Origin: Hexactinellida sp. DTS-2022
Lineage: Eukaryota > Porifera > Hexactinellida
Length of the DNA: 64,000 nucleotides
Direction: 5' to 3'
NCBI GenBank assembly: GCA_028753945.1
Contig: JAPNXP010000002.1
Coordinates: 7,440,001 to 7,504,000, forward strand
Below the pieces are notes generated by a model. The model searched no databases and was not told the DNA's origin. It was given only the letters and a program-made list of their open reading frames with translations. A program made the position numbers and the translations under genes. Below, in pieces: positions 12,771 through 25,630 of this stretch (positions within the stretch are counted from its first letter, which is position 1; each line of letters opens with the position of its first letter).

Positions 12771-13989
12771 CTACCGGAGTACAGTTTATTGATGTATCAA
12801 AGATTTCCAACATTTGACAAAGGAACAGGTAACTTCAGGGAAAAGTGCAGAAGATGTAACTTGTAGAACAAACAGACAATCACAAAGACTTCCGGATAAA
12901 TAGACAACAATTGCTACAAGTGGTATAACGAGTTACTAAACGGAAATCAATTTATTGATGTATCAAAGATTTCCAACATTTGACAAAGTAACAGATAACT
13001 TCTGGGAAAACATTAGAATATGTAACTTGTAGAACAAATAGACAATCACAAAGACTTCCGGATAAATAGACAACAATTACTACAAGTGATATAACGAGTT
13101 ACTAAACGGAAATCAATTTATTGATGTGTCAAAAGAGTTCAAACATGTCACAAAGTAACAGATAACTTCTGGGAAAACAGTAGAATATGTAACTTGTAGA
13201 ACAAACAGACAATTCACAAAGACTTCCGGAAAATAGACAACAAATACTACAAGTGTTATAACGAGTCACTACCGGTATGCAGTTTAGTGATGTATCAAAG
13301 AGGTCAAAAATTTGACAAAGGAACAGATATCTTCAGAGAAAAGTGCAGAATATGAAACTTGTAGAACAAACAGACAATTCACAAAGACTTCCGGATAAAT
13401 AGACAACAAATACTACAAGTGTTATAACGAGTCACTACCGGTATACAGTTTATTGATGTATCAAAGAGGTCAAACATTTGACAAAGAAACAGATATCATC
13501 GGGGAAAAGTGCAGAATATGAAACTTGCAGAACAAACCGACAATTCACAATAGACTTCCGGATAAATAGACAACAATTACTACAAGTGTTATAACGAGTC
13601 ACTACCGGTATACAATTTATTGATGTATCAAAGAGTTCAAACATTTGACAAAGTAACAAATAACTTGAGGGAAAAATGCAGAATATGTAACTTGTAGACC
13701 AATCAGACAATTAACAAAAGAGTTCCGGATAAATAGACAACAATTACTACGAGTAGTATAACGAGTTACTAAACGGAAATCAATTTATTGATGTATCAAA
13801 AGAGTTCAAACATGTCACAAAGTAACAGATAACTTCTGGGAAAACAGTAGAATATGAAACTTGTAGAACAAACAGACAATTCACATAGACTTCCGAATAA
13901 ATAAACAACAATTGCTACAAGTGCTATAACGAGTCACTACCGGTATACAATTTATTGATGTATCAAAAGAGTTCAAACATGTCACAAAG

Positions 13990-14305
13990 CAGGGGCGTCA
14001 GAAGGGGGGGGGCACAGGGTGGCACGTGCCCCCCTCAAAAATCTCGGTGCCCCCCCCACGGTGCCCCCCTCATCTGTGCATCCCCTCGCCTGTGCCCCCT
14101 TCCCCTATCCAAATAGATGAAATAACAACACCAATGATACACATGAGTTCAAATGTCATGATACCACTGCTCTTATCCGATGTGAAACTATCAAAAAAGA
14201 CATAAAATCACGTTGGGTTTTATACTACTAAGAATTAGCTTTTTGTCTGTGCCCCCCCTAAATTCTGATTGCCCCCTCCCCGATTTCACGCTTCCGACGC
14301 CCCTG
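13990..14305. mobile_element. hAT MITE inserted in the satellite
   Basis: A 316-bp insertion with ends CAGGGGCGTCAGAAG (left) and CAGGGGCGTCGGAAG (right, read inward). It is flanked by a perfect 8-bp duplication, TCACAAAG (13,982-13,989 and 14,306-14,313), which is part of the satellite consensus. Long G and C runs lie just inside both ends. There is no coding capacity. Confidence 0.9.
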
Positions 14306-16739
14306 TCACAAAGTAACAGATAACTTCTGGGAAAACAGTAGAATATGAAACTTGTAGAACAAACAGACAATTCACATAGACTTCCGAATAAATAAACAAC
14401 AATTGCTACAAGTGCTATAACGAGTCACTACCGGTATACAATTTATTAATGTATCAAAAGAGTTCAAACATGTCACAAAGTAACAGATAACTTCTGAGAA
14501 AACAGTAGAATATGAAACTTGTAGAACAAACAGACAATTCACAAAGAATTCCGATAAATAGACAACAAATACTACAAGTGTCATAACAATCACTACCGGA
14601 GTACAGTTTATTGATGTATCAAAACGTTCAAACATTTGACAAAGGAACAGATATCTTCAGGAAATGTCCAGAATATGTAACTTGTAAAGCAATTAGACAA
14701 TTCACAATAAACTTCCGGATAAATAGACAACAATTACTACAAGTGCTATACGAGTCACTACCGGTATACAATTAATTGATGTATCAAAGAGTTCAAACCA
14801 GGCACAAAGGTACAAATAACTTCAGAAAGAATTGAAGAATATGAAACATGCAGAACAACAGACAATTCACAATAGACTTCAGGATAAATAGACAACAATT
14901 ACTACAAGTGCTATAACGAGTCACTAACGGTATACAGATTATTTATGTATCAAAGATTTCCAACATTTAACAGAGGAACAGATAACTTTAGGGAAAAGTG
15001 CAGAATATGTAACTTGTAGAACAAACAGAAAATCACAAAGACTTCCGGATAAATAGACAACAATTGCTACAAGTAATATAACGAATACTAAACGGAAATC
15101 AATTTATTGATGTATCAAAAGAGTTCAAACATGTCACAAAGTAACAGATAACTTCTGGGAAATCAGTAGAATATAAAACTTGCAGAACAAACAGACAATC
15201 CACAATAGGCCCCCGGATAAATAGACAACAATTACTACAAGTGTTATAACGAGTCACTACCGGAATACAGTTTGGTGATGTATCAAAGAGTTCAAACATT
15301 TGACAAAGGAACAGATAACTTCAGAGAAAAGTGCAGAATATGAAACTTGCAGAACAAACAGACAATTCACAATAGACTTCCGGATAAATAGACAACAATT
15401 ACTACAAGTGTTATAACGAGTCACGACCGGTATACAGTTTAGTGATGTATCAAAGAGTTCAAACATTTGACAAAGAAACAGATACCATCGGGAAAAGTGA
15501 AGAATATGAAACTTTCAGAACAAACAGACAATTCACATAAACTTCCGGATAAAAAGACAACAATTACTACAAGTGCTATAACTGTCACTACCGGAGTACA
15601 GTTTATTGATGTATCAAAGAGTTCAAACATTTGACAAAGGAACAGATATTTTCAAGAAAGGTGCATAAAATGTAACTTGCAAACAAACAGAGAATTCCCA
15701 AAGACCTCCGGATAAATAGACAACAATTGCTACAAGTAGTATAACGAGTTACTAAACGGAAATCAATTTATTGATGTATCAAAAGAGTTCAAACATGTCA
15801 CAAAGTGACAGATAACTTCTGGGAAAACAGTAGAATATGAAACTTGTAGAACAAACTGACAATTCACATTGACTTCCGGAAAAAAGACAACAATTACTAC
15901 AAGTGCTATAACTGTCACTACTGGAGTACAGTTTATTGATGTATCAAAAGAGTTCAAACATGTCACAAAGTAACGATATCTTCAGGAAATGTCCAGAATT
16001 AATAACTTGTAGAACAAACAGACAATTCACATAGACTTCCGAATAAATAAACAACAATTGCTACAAGTGCTATAAGGAGTCACTACCGGTATACAATTTA
16101 TTGATGTATCAAAAGAGTTCAAACATGTCACAAAGTAACAGATAACTTCTGGGAAAACAGTAGAATATGAAACTTGTAGAACAAACAAACAATTCACAAT
16201 AGACTTCAGGATAAATAGACAACAATTACTACAAGTGCTATAACGAGTCACTACCGGTATACAGATTATTTATGTATCAAAGATTTCCAACATTTGACAG
16301 AGGAACAGATAACTTTAGGGAAAAGTGCAGAATATGTAACTTGTAGAACAAACAGACAATCACAAATACTTCCGGATAAATAGACAACAATTGCTACAAG
16401 TAGTATAACGAGTTACTAAACGGAAATCAATTTATTGATGTATCAAAGAGTTCAAACATTTGACAAAGTAACAGATAACTTCAGGGAAAAGTGCAGAATA
16501 TGAAACTTGCAGAACAAACAGACAATCCACAATAGGCCCCCAGATAAATAGACAACAATTACTACAAGGGGTATAACGAGTTATTATACGGATATCAATT
16601 TATTGATGTATCAAAGAGTTCAAACTTTTGACAAAGGAACAGATAACTTCAGAGAAAAGTGCAGAATATGTAACTTGTAGACCAATCGGACTATTCTCAG
16701 TAAACTTTCGGATAATTAGAACAACAATTACTACAAGTG

Positions 16740-19700
16740 TTATAACGAGTCACTACAGGAATATACTAAATTGATGTAGCAAAGAATCGAAACTTGTCAA
16801 ATAAGAAAAAGATAACTTCAGAAAAAACTGCAGAATATGTAACTTGCAGACCGACCAGACAATTCACAATAAACTTCCGGATAAATAGAACAATTACTAC
16901 AAGTGTTATAACGAGTCACTACCGGAATATAGTTTATAGATGTATCAAAGAATCGAAACTTGTCAAATAAGAAAGATAACTTCAGAAAAAACTGCAGAAT
17001 ATGTAACTTGTAGAACAATCAGACAATTCTCAATAAATATCCGAATAAATAGAAGAACAATTACGACAAGTGCTATAACGAGTCACTACCGGTATACAAT
17101 TTATTGATGTATCAAAAGAGTTCAAACATGTCACAAAGTAAGATATAACTTCTGGGAAAACAGTAGAATATGAAACTTGTAGAACAAACAGACAATTCAC
17201 AAAGACCTCCGGATAAATAGACAACAAATACTATAAGTGTTATAACTAGTGACTACCGGTATGCAGTTTATTGATGTATCAAAAAGTTCAAACATTTGAC
17301 AAATAAACAGATATCTTCAGGAAATGTCCAGAATATGTAACTTGTAATGCAATTAGACAATTCACAATAGACTTCCGAATAAATAGACAACAATTGATAC
17401 AATTGCTATAACGAGTAACTACCGGTATACAATTTATTGATGTATCCAAAGATTTCAAACATGTCACAAAGTAACAGATAACTTAAGGGAAAAGTGCAGA
17501 ATATGTAACTTGTAGACCAATCGGACTATTCTAAATAGAGTTCCGGATAAATAGACAACAATTGCTACATGGGGTATAACGAGTTATTAAACGGAAATGA
17601 ATTTATTGATGTAAAAAAGAGTTCAAACATTTGATAAAGTAACAGATAACTTAAGGGAAAAGTGCAGAATATGTAACTTGTTGACCAAACGGACTATTCA
17701 CAAAGACTTGCGGATAAATAGACAACAAATACTACAAGTGGTATAACGAGTTAGTACTCGGAAATCAATTTATTGATGTATCAAAAGAGTTCAAACATGT
17801 CACAAAGTAACAGATAACTTCTGGGAAAACAGTAGAATATGAAACTTGTAGAACAAACAGACAATTCACAAAGACCTCCGGATAAATAGACAACAATTAC
17901 TACAAGTGTTATAACGAGTGACTACCGGTATGCAGTTTATTGATGTATCAAAAAGTTCAAACATTTGACAAAGTAACGGATAACTTCTGGGAAAACAGTA
18001 GAATATGTAACTTGTAGAACAAACAGACAATTCACATAGACTTCCGGATAAAAAGACAACAATTACTACAAGTGCTATAACTGTAACTACCGGAATACAG
18101 TTTATTGACTTATCAAAACGTTCAAACATTTGACAAAGGAACAGATATCTTCAGAGAAAAGTGCAGAATATGTGACTTGTAAAGCAATTAGACAATTCAC
18201 AAAGAGTTCCGGATAAATTTACTACAATTGCAACCAGTGGTATAACGAGTCACTACCGGTATACAATTTATTGATGTATCCAAAGAGTTCAAACATGTCA
18301 CAAAGTATCAGATAACTTAAGGGAAAAGTGCAGAATATGTAACTTGTAGACCAATCGGACTATACTAAATAGAGTTCTGGATAAATAGACAACAATTTCT
18401 ACAAGGGGTATAACGAGTTAGTAAACGGAAATGAATTTATTGATGTATCAAAGAGTTCAAACATTTGATAAAGTAACAGATAACTTCAGGGAAAAGTGCA
18501 GAATATGTAACTTGTAGACCAATCGGACTATTCACAAAGACTTGAGGATAAATAGACAACAAATACTACAAGTGGTATAACGAGTTAGTTTTCGGTTATC
18601 AATTTATTGATGTATCAAAGAATTCAAAACATTTGACAAAGGAACAAATAACTTCAGGGAAAAAATGCAGAATATGAAACTTGTAGACCAATCAGACAAT
18701 TTACAAAAGAGTTCCGGATAAATAGACAACAATTACTACAAGTGTTATAACGAGTCACTACCGGAATACAGTTTATAGATGTATCAAAGAATCGAAACTT
18801 GACAAATAAGAATAGATAACTTCAGAAAAAACTGCAGAATATGAAACTTGTAGACCAATCAGACAATTTACAAAAGAGTTCCGGATAAATAGAACAACAA
18901 TTACTACAAGTGTTATAACGAGTCACTACAGGAATACAGTTTATGGATGTAGCAAAGAATCGAAACTTGTCAAATAAGTAACAGATTACTTCAGAAAAAA
19001 CTGCAGAATATGTAACTTGCAGACCGACCAGACAATTCATAATAAACTTCCGGATAAATAGAACAACAATTACTACAAGTGTTATAACGAGTCACTACAG
19101 GAATACAGTTTATGGATGTAGCAAAGAATCGAAACTTGTCAAATAAGTAACAGATAACTTCAGAAAAAACTGCAGAATATGTCACTTGCAGACCGACCAG
19201 ACAATTCATAATAAACTTCCGGATAAATAGAACAACAATTACTACAAGTGTTAAAACGAGTCACTACAGGAATACAGTTTATGGATGTAGCAAAGAATCG
19301 AAACTTGTCAAATAAGTAAAAGATAAATTCAGAAAAAACTGCAGAATATGTAACTTGTAGACCGAACAGACAATTCTTAATAAACATTCGATAAATAGAA
19401 CAACAGTTATTACAATTGTTATAACAAGGAATTACAGGAATACAGTTTATTGATGTATCAAAGAGTTCAAACATTTGACAAAGTAACAGATAACTTCAGG
19501 GAAAAGTGCAGAATATGAAACTTGTAGACCAGTTGGACTATTCTAAATAGTGTTCCGGATAAATAGACAACAATTTCTACAAGTGGTATAACGAGTTAGT
19601 TCACGGAAATCAATTTATTGATGTATCAAAGAGTTCAAACATTTGACAAAGGAACAGATAACTTCAGAGAAAACTGCAGAATATGTAACTTGCAGACCGA

Positions 19701-20130
19701 CCAGACAATTCATAATAAACTTCCGGATAAATAGAACAACAATTACTACAAGTGTTATAACGAGTCACTACCGGATTACAGTTTATGGATGTAGCAAAGA
19801 ATCGAAACTTGTCAAATAAGTAACACATAACTTCAGAAAAAACTGCTGAATATGTAACTTGCATACCTAACAGACAATTCTCAGTAAACTTTTGGATAAA
19901 TAGAACAACAATTGCTATAAGTGTTATAACGAGTCACTACAGGAATATAGTAAATGGATGTAGCAAAGAATCGAAACTTGTCAAATAAGAAATAGATAGC
20001 TTAAGAAAAAACTGCAGAATATGTAACTTGCAGACCGACCAGACAATACACAATAAACTTCCTGATAAATAGAACAACAATTACTACAAGTGTTATAACG
20101 AGATACTAAACTTAACGGAATTCAATTCAT
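16740..20130. repeat. Satellite subfamily with ~169-bp monomers
   Basis: Toward the right edge many monomers carry AAAGAATCGAAACTTGTC and GACCGACCAGACAATTC. The middle block reads ATAAATAGAACAACAA, with one or two extra bases. Spacing between matching points (e.g. 18,822, 18,991, 19,160) is 169 bp. They intermingle with ordinary 167-bp monomers before 18.7 kb and dominate after it, giving the array a direction of divergence toward its edge. Confidence 0.75.
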
Positions 20131-20329
20131 TGATGTATCAAAGATTTCAAAGATGTCTCTTTCGCAAGAATGATAGTTTGAAAAATGGTAACTCAAGTAA
20201 GCAACATTTCAGTTGTAAATGGAGCCAACCTCTGAATAACCTATGAAACTTAAATCCCAATAAGTTAAGCAACTGGAAGATTTGGCGTGGAATAAGGGAT
20301 ATGTAAATGTAATCTTTATTATAAAATCT

Positions 20330-20700
20330 ATATTGTTGTTTGTTTGTGTGTGTGTTTGTCCGGATTGTATTAAAGTGTAGGAGATATAAACTAAATTCCA
20401 AATGTTATAATGGGTAAACAAATGTTATAATAGGTAAACAAGTATGTTGAACCCGAATTTCGCGTTTATAAATTTGTAATATGAATATTTGTTGTTGTTG
20501 TTTACACAAAATTGGTAAACAAATTAATGAAAATTCAAAATGAACCTAGAAGTTAGCTTAAAACGGGTATAATAGGTGAACAAGTTAAACTATGGAAAAT
20601 GGTAGTAAGGGATGTATATAACATCCTCCATGAGGGAAAGGGTGACGAGTAAGGCCGCATAGCAGCCGCTAATTTAGGTGTGTGGCACCTATCCTTTCGC
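20330..20700 (-). repeat. Inverted partial copy of the 23-26 kb repeat
   Basis: Read on the minus strand, about 20,330-20,560 matches 23,130-23,330 and 26,030-26,230. Shared features are a CAACAACAACAAATATTCA block, a TATTATAACATTTGTTTACC block, TTTAATACAATCCGG and a CA-rich microsatellite. It shows the family exists in both orientations. A 67-codon plus-strand frame beginning at 20,682 has no recognisable product. Confidence 0.65.
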
Positions 20701-20914
20701 AAAGCGACAGAGATCGAAGGACTCGTTTCTCTATAAATGTGACAAAATCACTCCCAAATATTTGTATTGCGTCAGTGGCGCAAGGTGGTAGATATTTCCT
20801 AAAGTATTTTGAATTTCTGGAAGAAATATGCTGTGAATATACCCAACCTATATACCATGCGAAATATGCAATACTTGAGAATTAATTAATATTCTGGACT
20901 GTAGTATCTAACTC

Positions 20915-21142
20915 AAGGTTTTTTTTAAGGTTGAGACCTTGATGTAACTCAGCGCGGCCTTGGTGTAACTCAACTCTGCAGCGGCCGCGGCCGAACCATA
21001 ATCGTGGTGTAACTCAACACTGCAGAGGTCCAGGCCGACCCGAATCGTGGTGTAACTCAAAAGAATCTTGGTGCAAAATTTACACAAAGATCGGCCTTAA
21101 AAAAACCCAAATCTAAGGTGTCGGTCGAGCCTTAAAAAACCT
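20915..21142. mobile_element. Possible MITE with GTGTAACTCAA repeats
   Basis: The ends form an inverted repeat: AGGTTTTTTTTAAGG left and AGGTTTTTTAAGG right (read inward). Four internal copies of TG(G/A)TGTAACTCA alternate with GC-rich blocks (CTGCAGCGGCCGCGGCC and relatives). No clean target-site duplication was found, so the superfamily is unassigned. Confidence 0.45.
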
Positions 21143-21634
21143 ACGAAACCTTCAAAGATAAATCCCAACAAGTGAAGCAACTGGAAGATTTGGCGCGGAA
21201 TAAGGGATATGTAAATGCAATTATAATTAAAATATTCAAGATGTACTTACTTCGAAGCACGAACAGAGTAAGACAAGAGTAAAATAATTGATGATATAAA
21301 TTCGACTTACTATTTGCATTGTACTTACCGAAAGTGGTTGTCGTATACATTTAAACTGACCTCCCGACTAGCAAGAAACTCCGCGAATTTCATACCAAAT
21401 AACTCAAAAATCTTTCATTTATTTCATCAATAATTACACGGGAAAATTCCAAAATTTCCAAATATATTCAACTTTTTACTAACACTCAAATATAAAACTA
21501 GATCTTTCCTAATCTACTCAAGTTTTACAAAATAATTCCAATTTACTTAAGTTTTTTCAATAAATTCCAAATCTACCCAACTTTTCAGTAAATTCACAGA
21601 ATACTACTCAAGTTTAGAAAGGCTAGATTTAGTC

Positions 21635-21740
21635 TATCTTATATATAAATCGCAATGTTTTTGTTTTTGTTTGTTTGGGTGTTTGTTCAGAATTGATTGA
21701 GGAACTGGTAAAAGCAACAGACTTGAAATTTGGCAGGGGT
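21635..21740 (+). other. Possible Helitron-like end motif
   Basis: CTTATATATAAATCGCAATG followed by runs of TTTGTTT and TTTGTTCAG resembles a sequence I associate with ends of arthropod Helitron-like elements. No Rep/helicase coding region and no CTRR end with hairpin could be paired with it, so the call is weak. Confidence 0.2.
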
Positions 21741-22559
21741 AGGAAATACTGTATGTACAAACAATTTCAATATCTTAAAAAATATTCACATCGTCCACTC
21801 AAAATGTGTCAAAACCTTTAGCCAATTAAATTCGAGGGTTGTCCCAGTATTGATTAGCAGATAGCATTCAATTAGCATAATTGAATGCTTTAGTGTCTGT
21901 AAAATGTTTAAGTGTCCATTATAGAATACAGTAATCTAATTGTTAGATTTGAAGTTCAGGCATCTTGTTAGTTATTTGTGTTCTGTCTGTCTAGCCATAC
22001 ATTTCTAACATTCCATTGTGTTATTTCATATCAAATTATTATCAATCAATACAATAACTTCTCCACATCCCAAAGTTAGGGATCCACTTGTACGTTTCTT
22101 AGTGATATTTAATTTTATATTTGGAGTTGGTATATTATTACACAAGGACAAGCTTTAATATCTAGAAAATTATCTGTTCAAATTAGCATAAATATCAAAA
22201 TTAATTATTATATCCTTATATAAACCGATAAGTAGGATCTACGTATATAAATAGACAACTAGGGGTCACCATCAAGAACGTCATATAATTTCAAAAGGAA
22301 CGTGTTTGAAATATATTCGAGGGCCGCAGGCCCGAGTACAAGTTGTAAGGACGCGCGTAGAGCAGACGAGCAGCTTGTACTAATAAATATTTGTGGTTGG
22401 GATCTCCAAACTAGTTTCAATAATCCAATAAAACTTGAGCCGTAGTTCACGCTTGAGCATATTTGGAATAATCCAATAAAACTTGAGTACATTTGCAATA
22501 ATCCAATAAAACTTGAGTATATTTGCAATAATCCAATAAAACTGGAATATATTGCAATA

Positions 22560-22728
22560 CAGTCGAAATCATGTTTTTTGCCACGGGTTTTTATGCCTTA
22601 TCGGGTTATTTTGCCTCCTTGTTTCTCCTTGTTTCTTCATAACCTCATAGCACTGTATAATGTTAAATACCAGTTTTTTTCCTCGTTTTCCATGCATTTA
22701 GGGTGGCAAAAAACCCCGATTTCGACTG
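22560..22728. mobile_element. Tc1/mariner-type MITE in copy 1
   Basis: A TA-flanked 169-bp element. Ends read CAGTCGAAATCATG (left) and CAGTCGAAATCGGGG (right, inward), each followed by TTTTTTGCCAC. It interrupts the AATAATCCAATAAAACT minisatellite. The orthologous position of copy 2 carries the same element. Confidence 0.75.
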
Positions 22729-23356
22729 TAATCCAATAAAACTGGAGTATATTTACAAATCAGTGGAGTATTGTTGAGTATATTTGGTATTGTTGAGATA
22801 TTTCCGAATTGAGAATATTACATAAACTTCCTATCACGTGTGATTATTGATTCTTGAAAATTAACCTAAAATATCTTTTGTTAAATTCGGTTGTTATATG
22901 CTCTAATCACGATTTCAAAGCCGAATTGAGAAGAGAATTTATAATTCCTGTCAAGTGATTCATGAAAATTCAAGCAAAAGTAAATATTTTAAGTTAATTT
23001 CGGTTGCTATAAGCTCCAATAATTATTACAAAATGGAATCGTAATGGTGATTACATCATAAGCCCGTAGACCCGTTGAAAGCTAACCTCCGGTAGAATTT
23101 GAATTTTCATCAATTTGTCTACCTAATTTAGGTAATCAACAACAACAAATATTCATATTATAAATAAATAATTGCGAAATTCGAAAACAGCATACTCATT
23201 TATCTATTATAACATTTGTTTACCAATTAAAACATTTGAAAGTTAGTTTATATCTCAAATATAAATACGTTGCTATTCCCCATCACTTTAATACAATCCG
23301 GACACACACACAAACAAACACACAACGAGATTTAATAATACGAGCCCTTGTGGTCG

Positions 23357-23530
23357 GTCGCTTCGTGACGGGTCACTCTCTCACAAAGGCCGCTTCGCGA
23401 ACTTTGTTCGTTCGTGGTGGACATTATGTAATACAAAGAACGGCAGCCTTGAGGCCTTACCCACCGTGAGGAAAACAAAAAAGAAAAACCCCTCACAGAC
23501 GGGATGGGAGTGTGCTCCTTCTGATTGAAC
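23357..23530. repeat. GC-rich hairpin block (copy 1)
   Basis: Contains GGTCGCTTCGTGACGGGTCA, GGCCGCTTCGCGAACTTTG and GCCTTGAGGCCTTACC, each able to fold locally. It is repeated almost exactly at 26,261-26,440, and a related cluster is at 48,606-48,715. Minus-strand frames here are by-products of the GC-rich sequence. Confidence 0.6.
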
Positions 23531-23621
23531 TTCCCCAATGTTAAATTCAACTAGAATTTCAATATTCAAATTACATTTCATCATAGTGTAATAGAATTTA
23601 TTAATGTTTGAATTAACGATT

Positions 23622-23945
23622 AAGAATGAGAAAAACCTGGTTTAATAAAGTGAGTGTAGTATTGTATATAACAAAGAATCAAGCTTAGAACAGCAGTATG
23701 GAATATATTATTACTAAAACCCTAGCAACGATTGACTTCTCCTGGATATAGATAAGAACCACAGCCACCAATGAATTAGGAAAAGAATAATGTAAACGTT
23801 GTAAAAACCTGAGCTTTGAAGCGTGAAGTAGGGTTTATTTAGATGTGAAAGTCCGGAAGGATAAGTGTGTATTTGAAGGATCCTATCAAAAACCTATGTA
23901 ATGTGCGATTAAAGTATAAGAATGAGAAAAACCTGGTTTAATATA
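23622..23945 (+). repeat. 294-bp satellite unit, single copy plus start of next
   Basis: One full unit (23,622-23,917) and the first about 28 bp of another follow copy 1 of the complex repeat, just as the long array follows copy 2. It breaks off into unique sequence after AAAACCTGGTTTAATATA. Confidence 0.8.
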
Positions 23946-24280
23946 TAGATAGACAGATACTTTATAGAAAAATTAAGATTCATTATTCTGGCTATTTCGT
24001 TTTTGTTGTATTATTAGATACATTGGGTGAATACGAGATACGCGGGAAGAAATTTGATAGATAGAACTATAAAAATAGCGTTTTTCCTAATTGTCACCTT
24101 GAGTCTCCCGCTTTTTTGGTAAACTCCCGCCAAAATGGCAAAAACCTCCCGATTTTTGGTTTCCAGAGGTTGGCAACCCTGCCGTAATTAGCTTGCCTAT
24201 TCCTATTACTAAATGTGTGTGAAACTCGAGGATATATATTAGGGATTTAGGTTTTAATAATAATAATAATAATTAAAATA
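23946..24280. other. Unique spacer between repeat copies
   Basis: About 335 bp of AT-rich sequence between the two complex-repeat copies. It contains two copies of a CTCCCGC(T/C) motif around CCAAAATGGCAAAAACC, and an AAT trinucleotide run near 24,256. No gene. Confidence 0.4.
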
Positions 24281-24918
24281 ATTTTAAGTGTGCATTATAT
24301 ATAGAATACTGTAATCTAATTGTTAGATTTGAAGTTCATGTTAGTTATTTGTGTTCTGTCTGTCTAGCCATACATTTCTAACATTCCATTGTGTTATTTG
24401 ATATCAAATTATTATCAATCAATACAATAACTTCTCCACATCCCAAAGTTAGGGATCCACTTGTACGTTTCTTAGTGATATATAATTTTATATTTGGAGT
24501 TGGTATATTATTATTATACACGGACAAGCTTTAATATCTAGAAAATTATCTGTTCACATTAGCATAAATATCCAAATTAATTATTATATCCTTATATAAA
24601 CCGATAAGTAGGATCTACGTATATAAATAGACAACTAGGGGTCACCATCAAGAACGTCATATAATTTCAAAAGGAACATGCTTGAAGTACAAGCGAGGGC
24701 CGCAGGCCCGAGTATAAGTTGTAAGGACGCGCGTAGAGCAGACGAGCAGCTTGTACTAATAAATATTTGTGGTTGGGATCTCCAAACTAGTTTTAATAAT
24801 CCAATAAAACTTGAGCATATTTGGAATAATCCAATAAAACTTGAGCATATTTGGAATAATCCAATAAAACTTGAGTATATTTGCAATAATCCAATAAAAC
24901 TGGGATATATTTTCAATA

Positions 24919-25065
24919 CAGTCGAAATCGGGATTTTTTGCCACTGGTTTTTTTGCCTCGTTGTTTCTACTTGTTTCTTCTTAACCTCATAGCACTGTAT
25001 AATGTTAAATAAGGGGTTTTTGCGTATCGAAACTTTTTGCCTCTTTTTCCATGCGATTTCGACTG
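24919..25065. mobile_element. Tc1/mariner-type MITE in copy 2
   Basis: Counterpart of 22,560-22,728, 147 bp. It is flanked by TA and has CAGTCGAAATCGGGA and CAGTCGAAATCGCAT at its ends (read inward). It has lost the inner part of its right arm. Confidence 0.7.
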
Positions 25066-25498
25066 TAATCCAATAAAACTGGAGTATATTTACAAATCAG
25101 TAGAGTATTGTTGAGTATATTTGGAAACTTTGAAAAAACTGAGTATTTTCAGAATTTTCCCAAAATAATATGATATCATATGATATTATCACATATTTGA
25201 CCCCGTAATTTGTTTCCAGGTAAATCTAAAAGTACTAAATGTGTGAGAAACTCTAGGAAAAATATCTAATTTATTTGAAATAAAATAAAGCCAAAACAAT
25301 AGGGTAAACAAAGAAAACAAAAAATAGGAGAATTTTCTGAGTAAATTCTAGGCTTTCGATACGGAGCCTGTAATCGAAAATCCGGGAGATATTCACATCA
25401 ACTTGAGACCGTATTATGAAGAACTCCTTCCTGGACTCGGTTCTCTCAATACGGTTGGCCTCTACTTCAAGAGCAAACTGGCGAGCAGAAAAGGACAT

Positions 25499-25630
25499 TA
25501 GTGTGGAAGGTGTTGTGTGGAAGGTGGAAGGTGGAAGGTGTTGTGTGGAAGGTGGAAGGTGTTGTGTGGAAGGTGCAAGGTGGAAGGTGTGGGTGGAAGG
25601 TGTGTGTGGAAGAGATGTGTGGAAGGTAGG
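25499..25630 (+). repeat. GGAAGGTG minisatellite
   Basis: About 130 bp made of GTGTGGAAGGTG / GGAAGGTG units of 8 to 20 bp, G-rich and C-poor on the plus strand. The overlapping frames on both strands are low-complexity artefacts. Confidence 0.85.

Larger units (their letters stand above)
5409..20150. repeat. ~167-bp satellite array with higher-order structure
   Basis: A tandem array of about 86 monomers, mostly 166-169 bp long. Each monomer carries recognisable blocks: ACATTTGACAAAGGAACAG, CAGAATATG, AACTTGTAGAACAAACAG, ATAAATAGACAACAA and TATAACGAGTCACTACCGG. The length is close to one nucleosome plus linker, common for centromeric or heterochromatic satellites. Neighbouring monomers are diverged, while blocks several monomers apart are nearly identical. 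Homogenisation has therefore worked on multi-monomer units. Short minus-strand frames of 60-100 codons recur, but the monomer length is not a multiple of three, so no long protein can be encoded. One hAT MITE interrupts the array at 13,990-14,305. Confidence 0.95.
21905..23640 (+). repeat. Complex repeat unit, copy 1
   Basis: About 1.74 kb that is repeated at 24,281-26,545. In order it contains TAATCTAATTGTTAGATTTG and a GAGGGCCGCAGGCCCGAGTA GC-rich island. A ~30-bp minisatellite of AATAATCCAATAAAACTTGAG units (22,410-22,550) follows, holding a TA-flanked MITE. Then come paired segments around CCGAATTGAGAA, a CAACAACAAATATTC block, a CA-type microsatellite, and a GC-rich hairpin block with GGCCGCTTCGCGAAC. 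It ends in the first unit of the 294-bp satellite. No protein of the unit is recognised. It may be a large non-autonomous transposon. Confidence 0.75.

Noticed and set aside
6132-19864. Recurring 60-104-codon minus-strand frames with a Cys-rich motif (CSNCCLF) across the satellite
   Set aside because: They repeat with the monomer, whose length is not a multiple of three. The frames cannot join, and they vary freely. They are by-products of a stop-poor phase of the repeat.
5409-20150. CRISPR-like regular repetition
   Set aside because: Repeats are contiguous 167-bp monomers without unique spacers, in a eukaryotic transposon-rich context.
22259-24992. Frames of 89-104 codons over the GC island and the AATAATCCAATAAAACT minisatellite
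   Set aside because: They translate a 30-bp minisatellite (repeated SSFIGLLQIY or NNPIKLEHIW) and carry no constraint signature.
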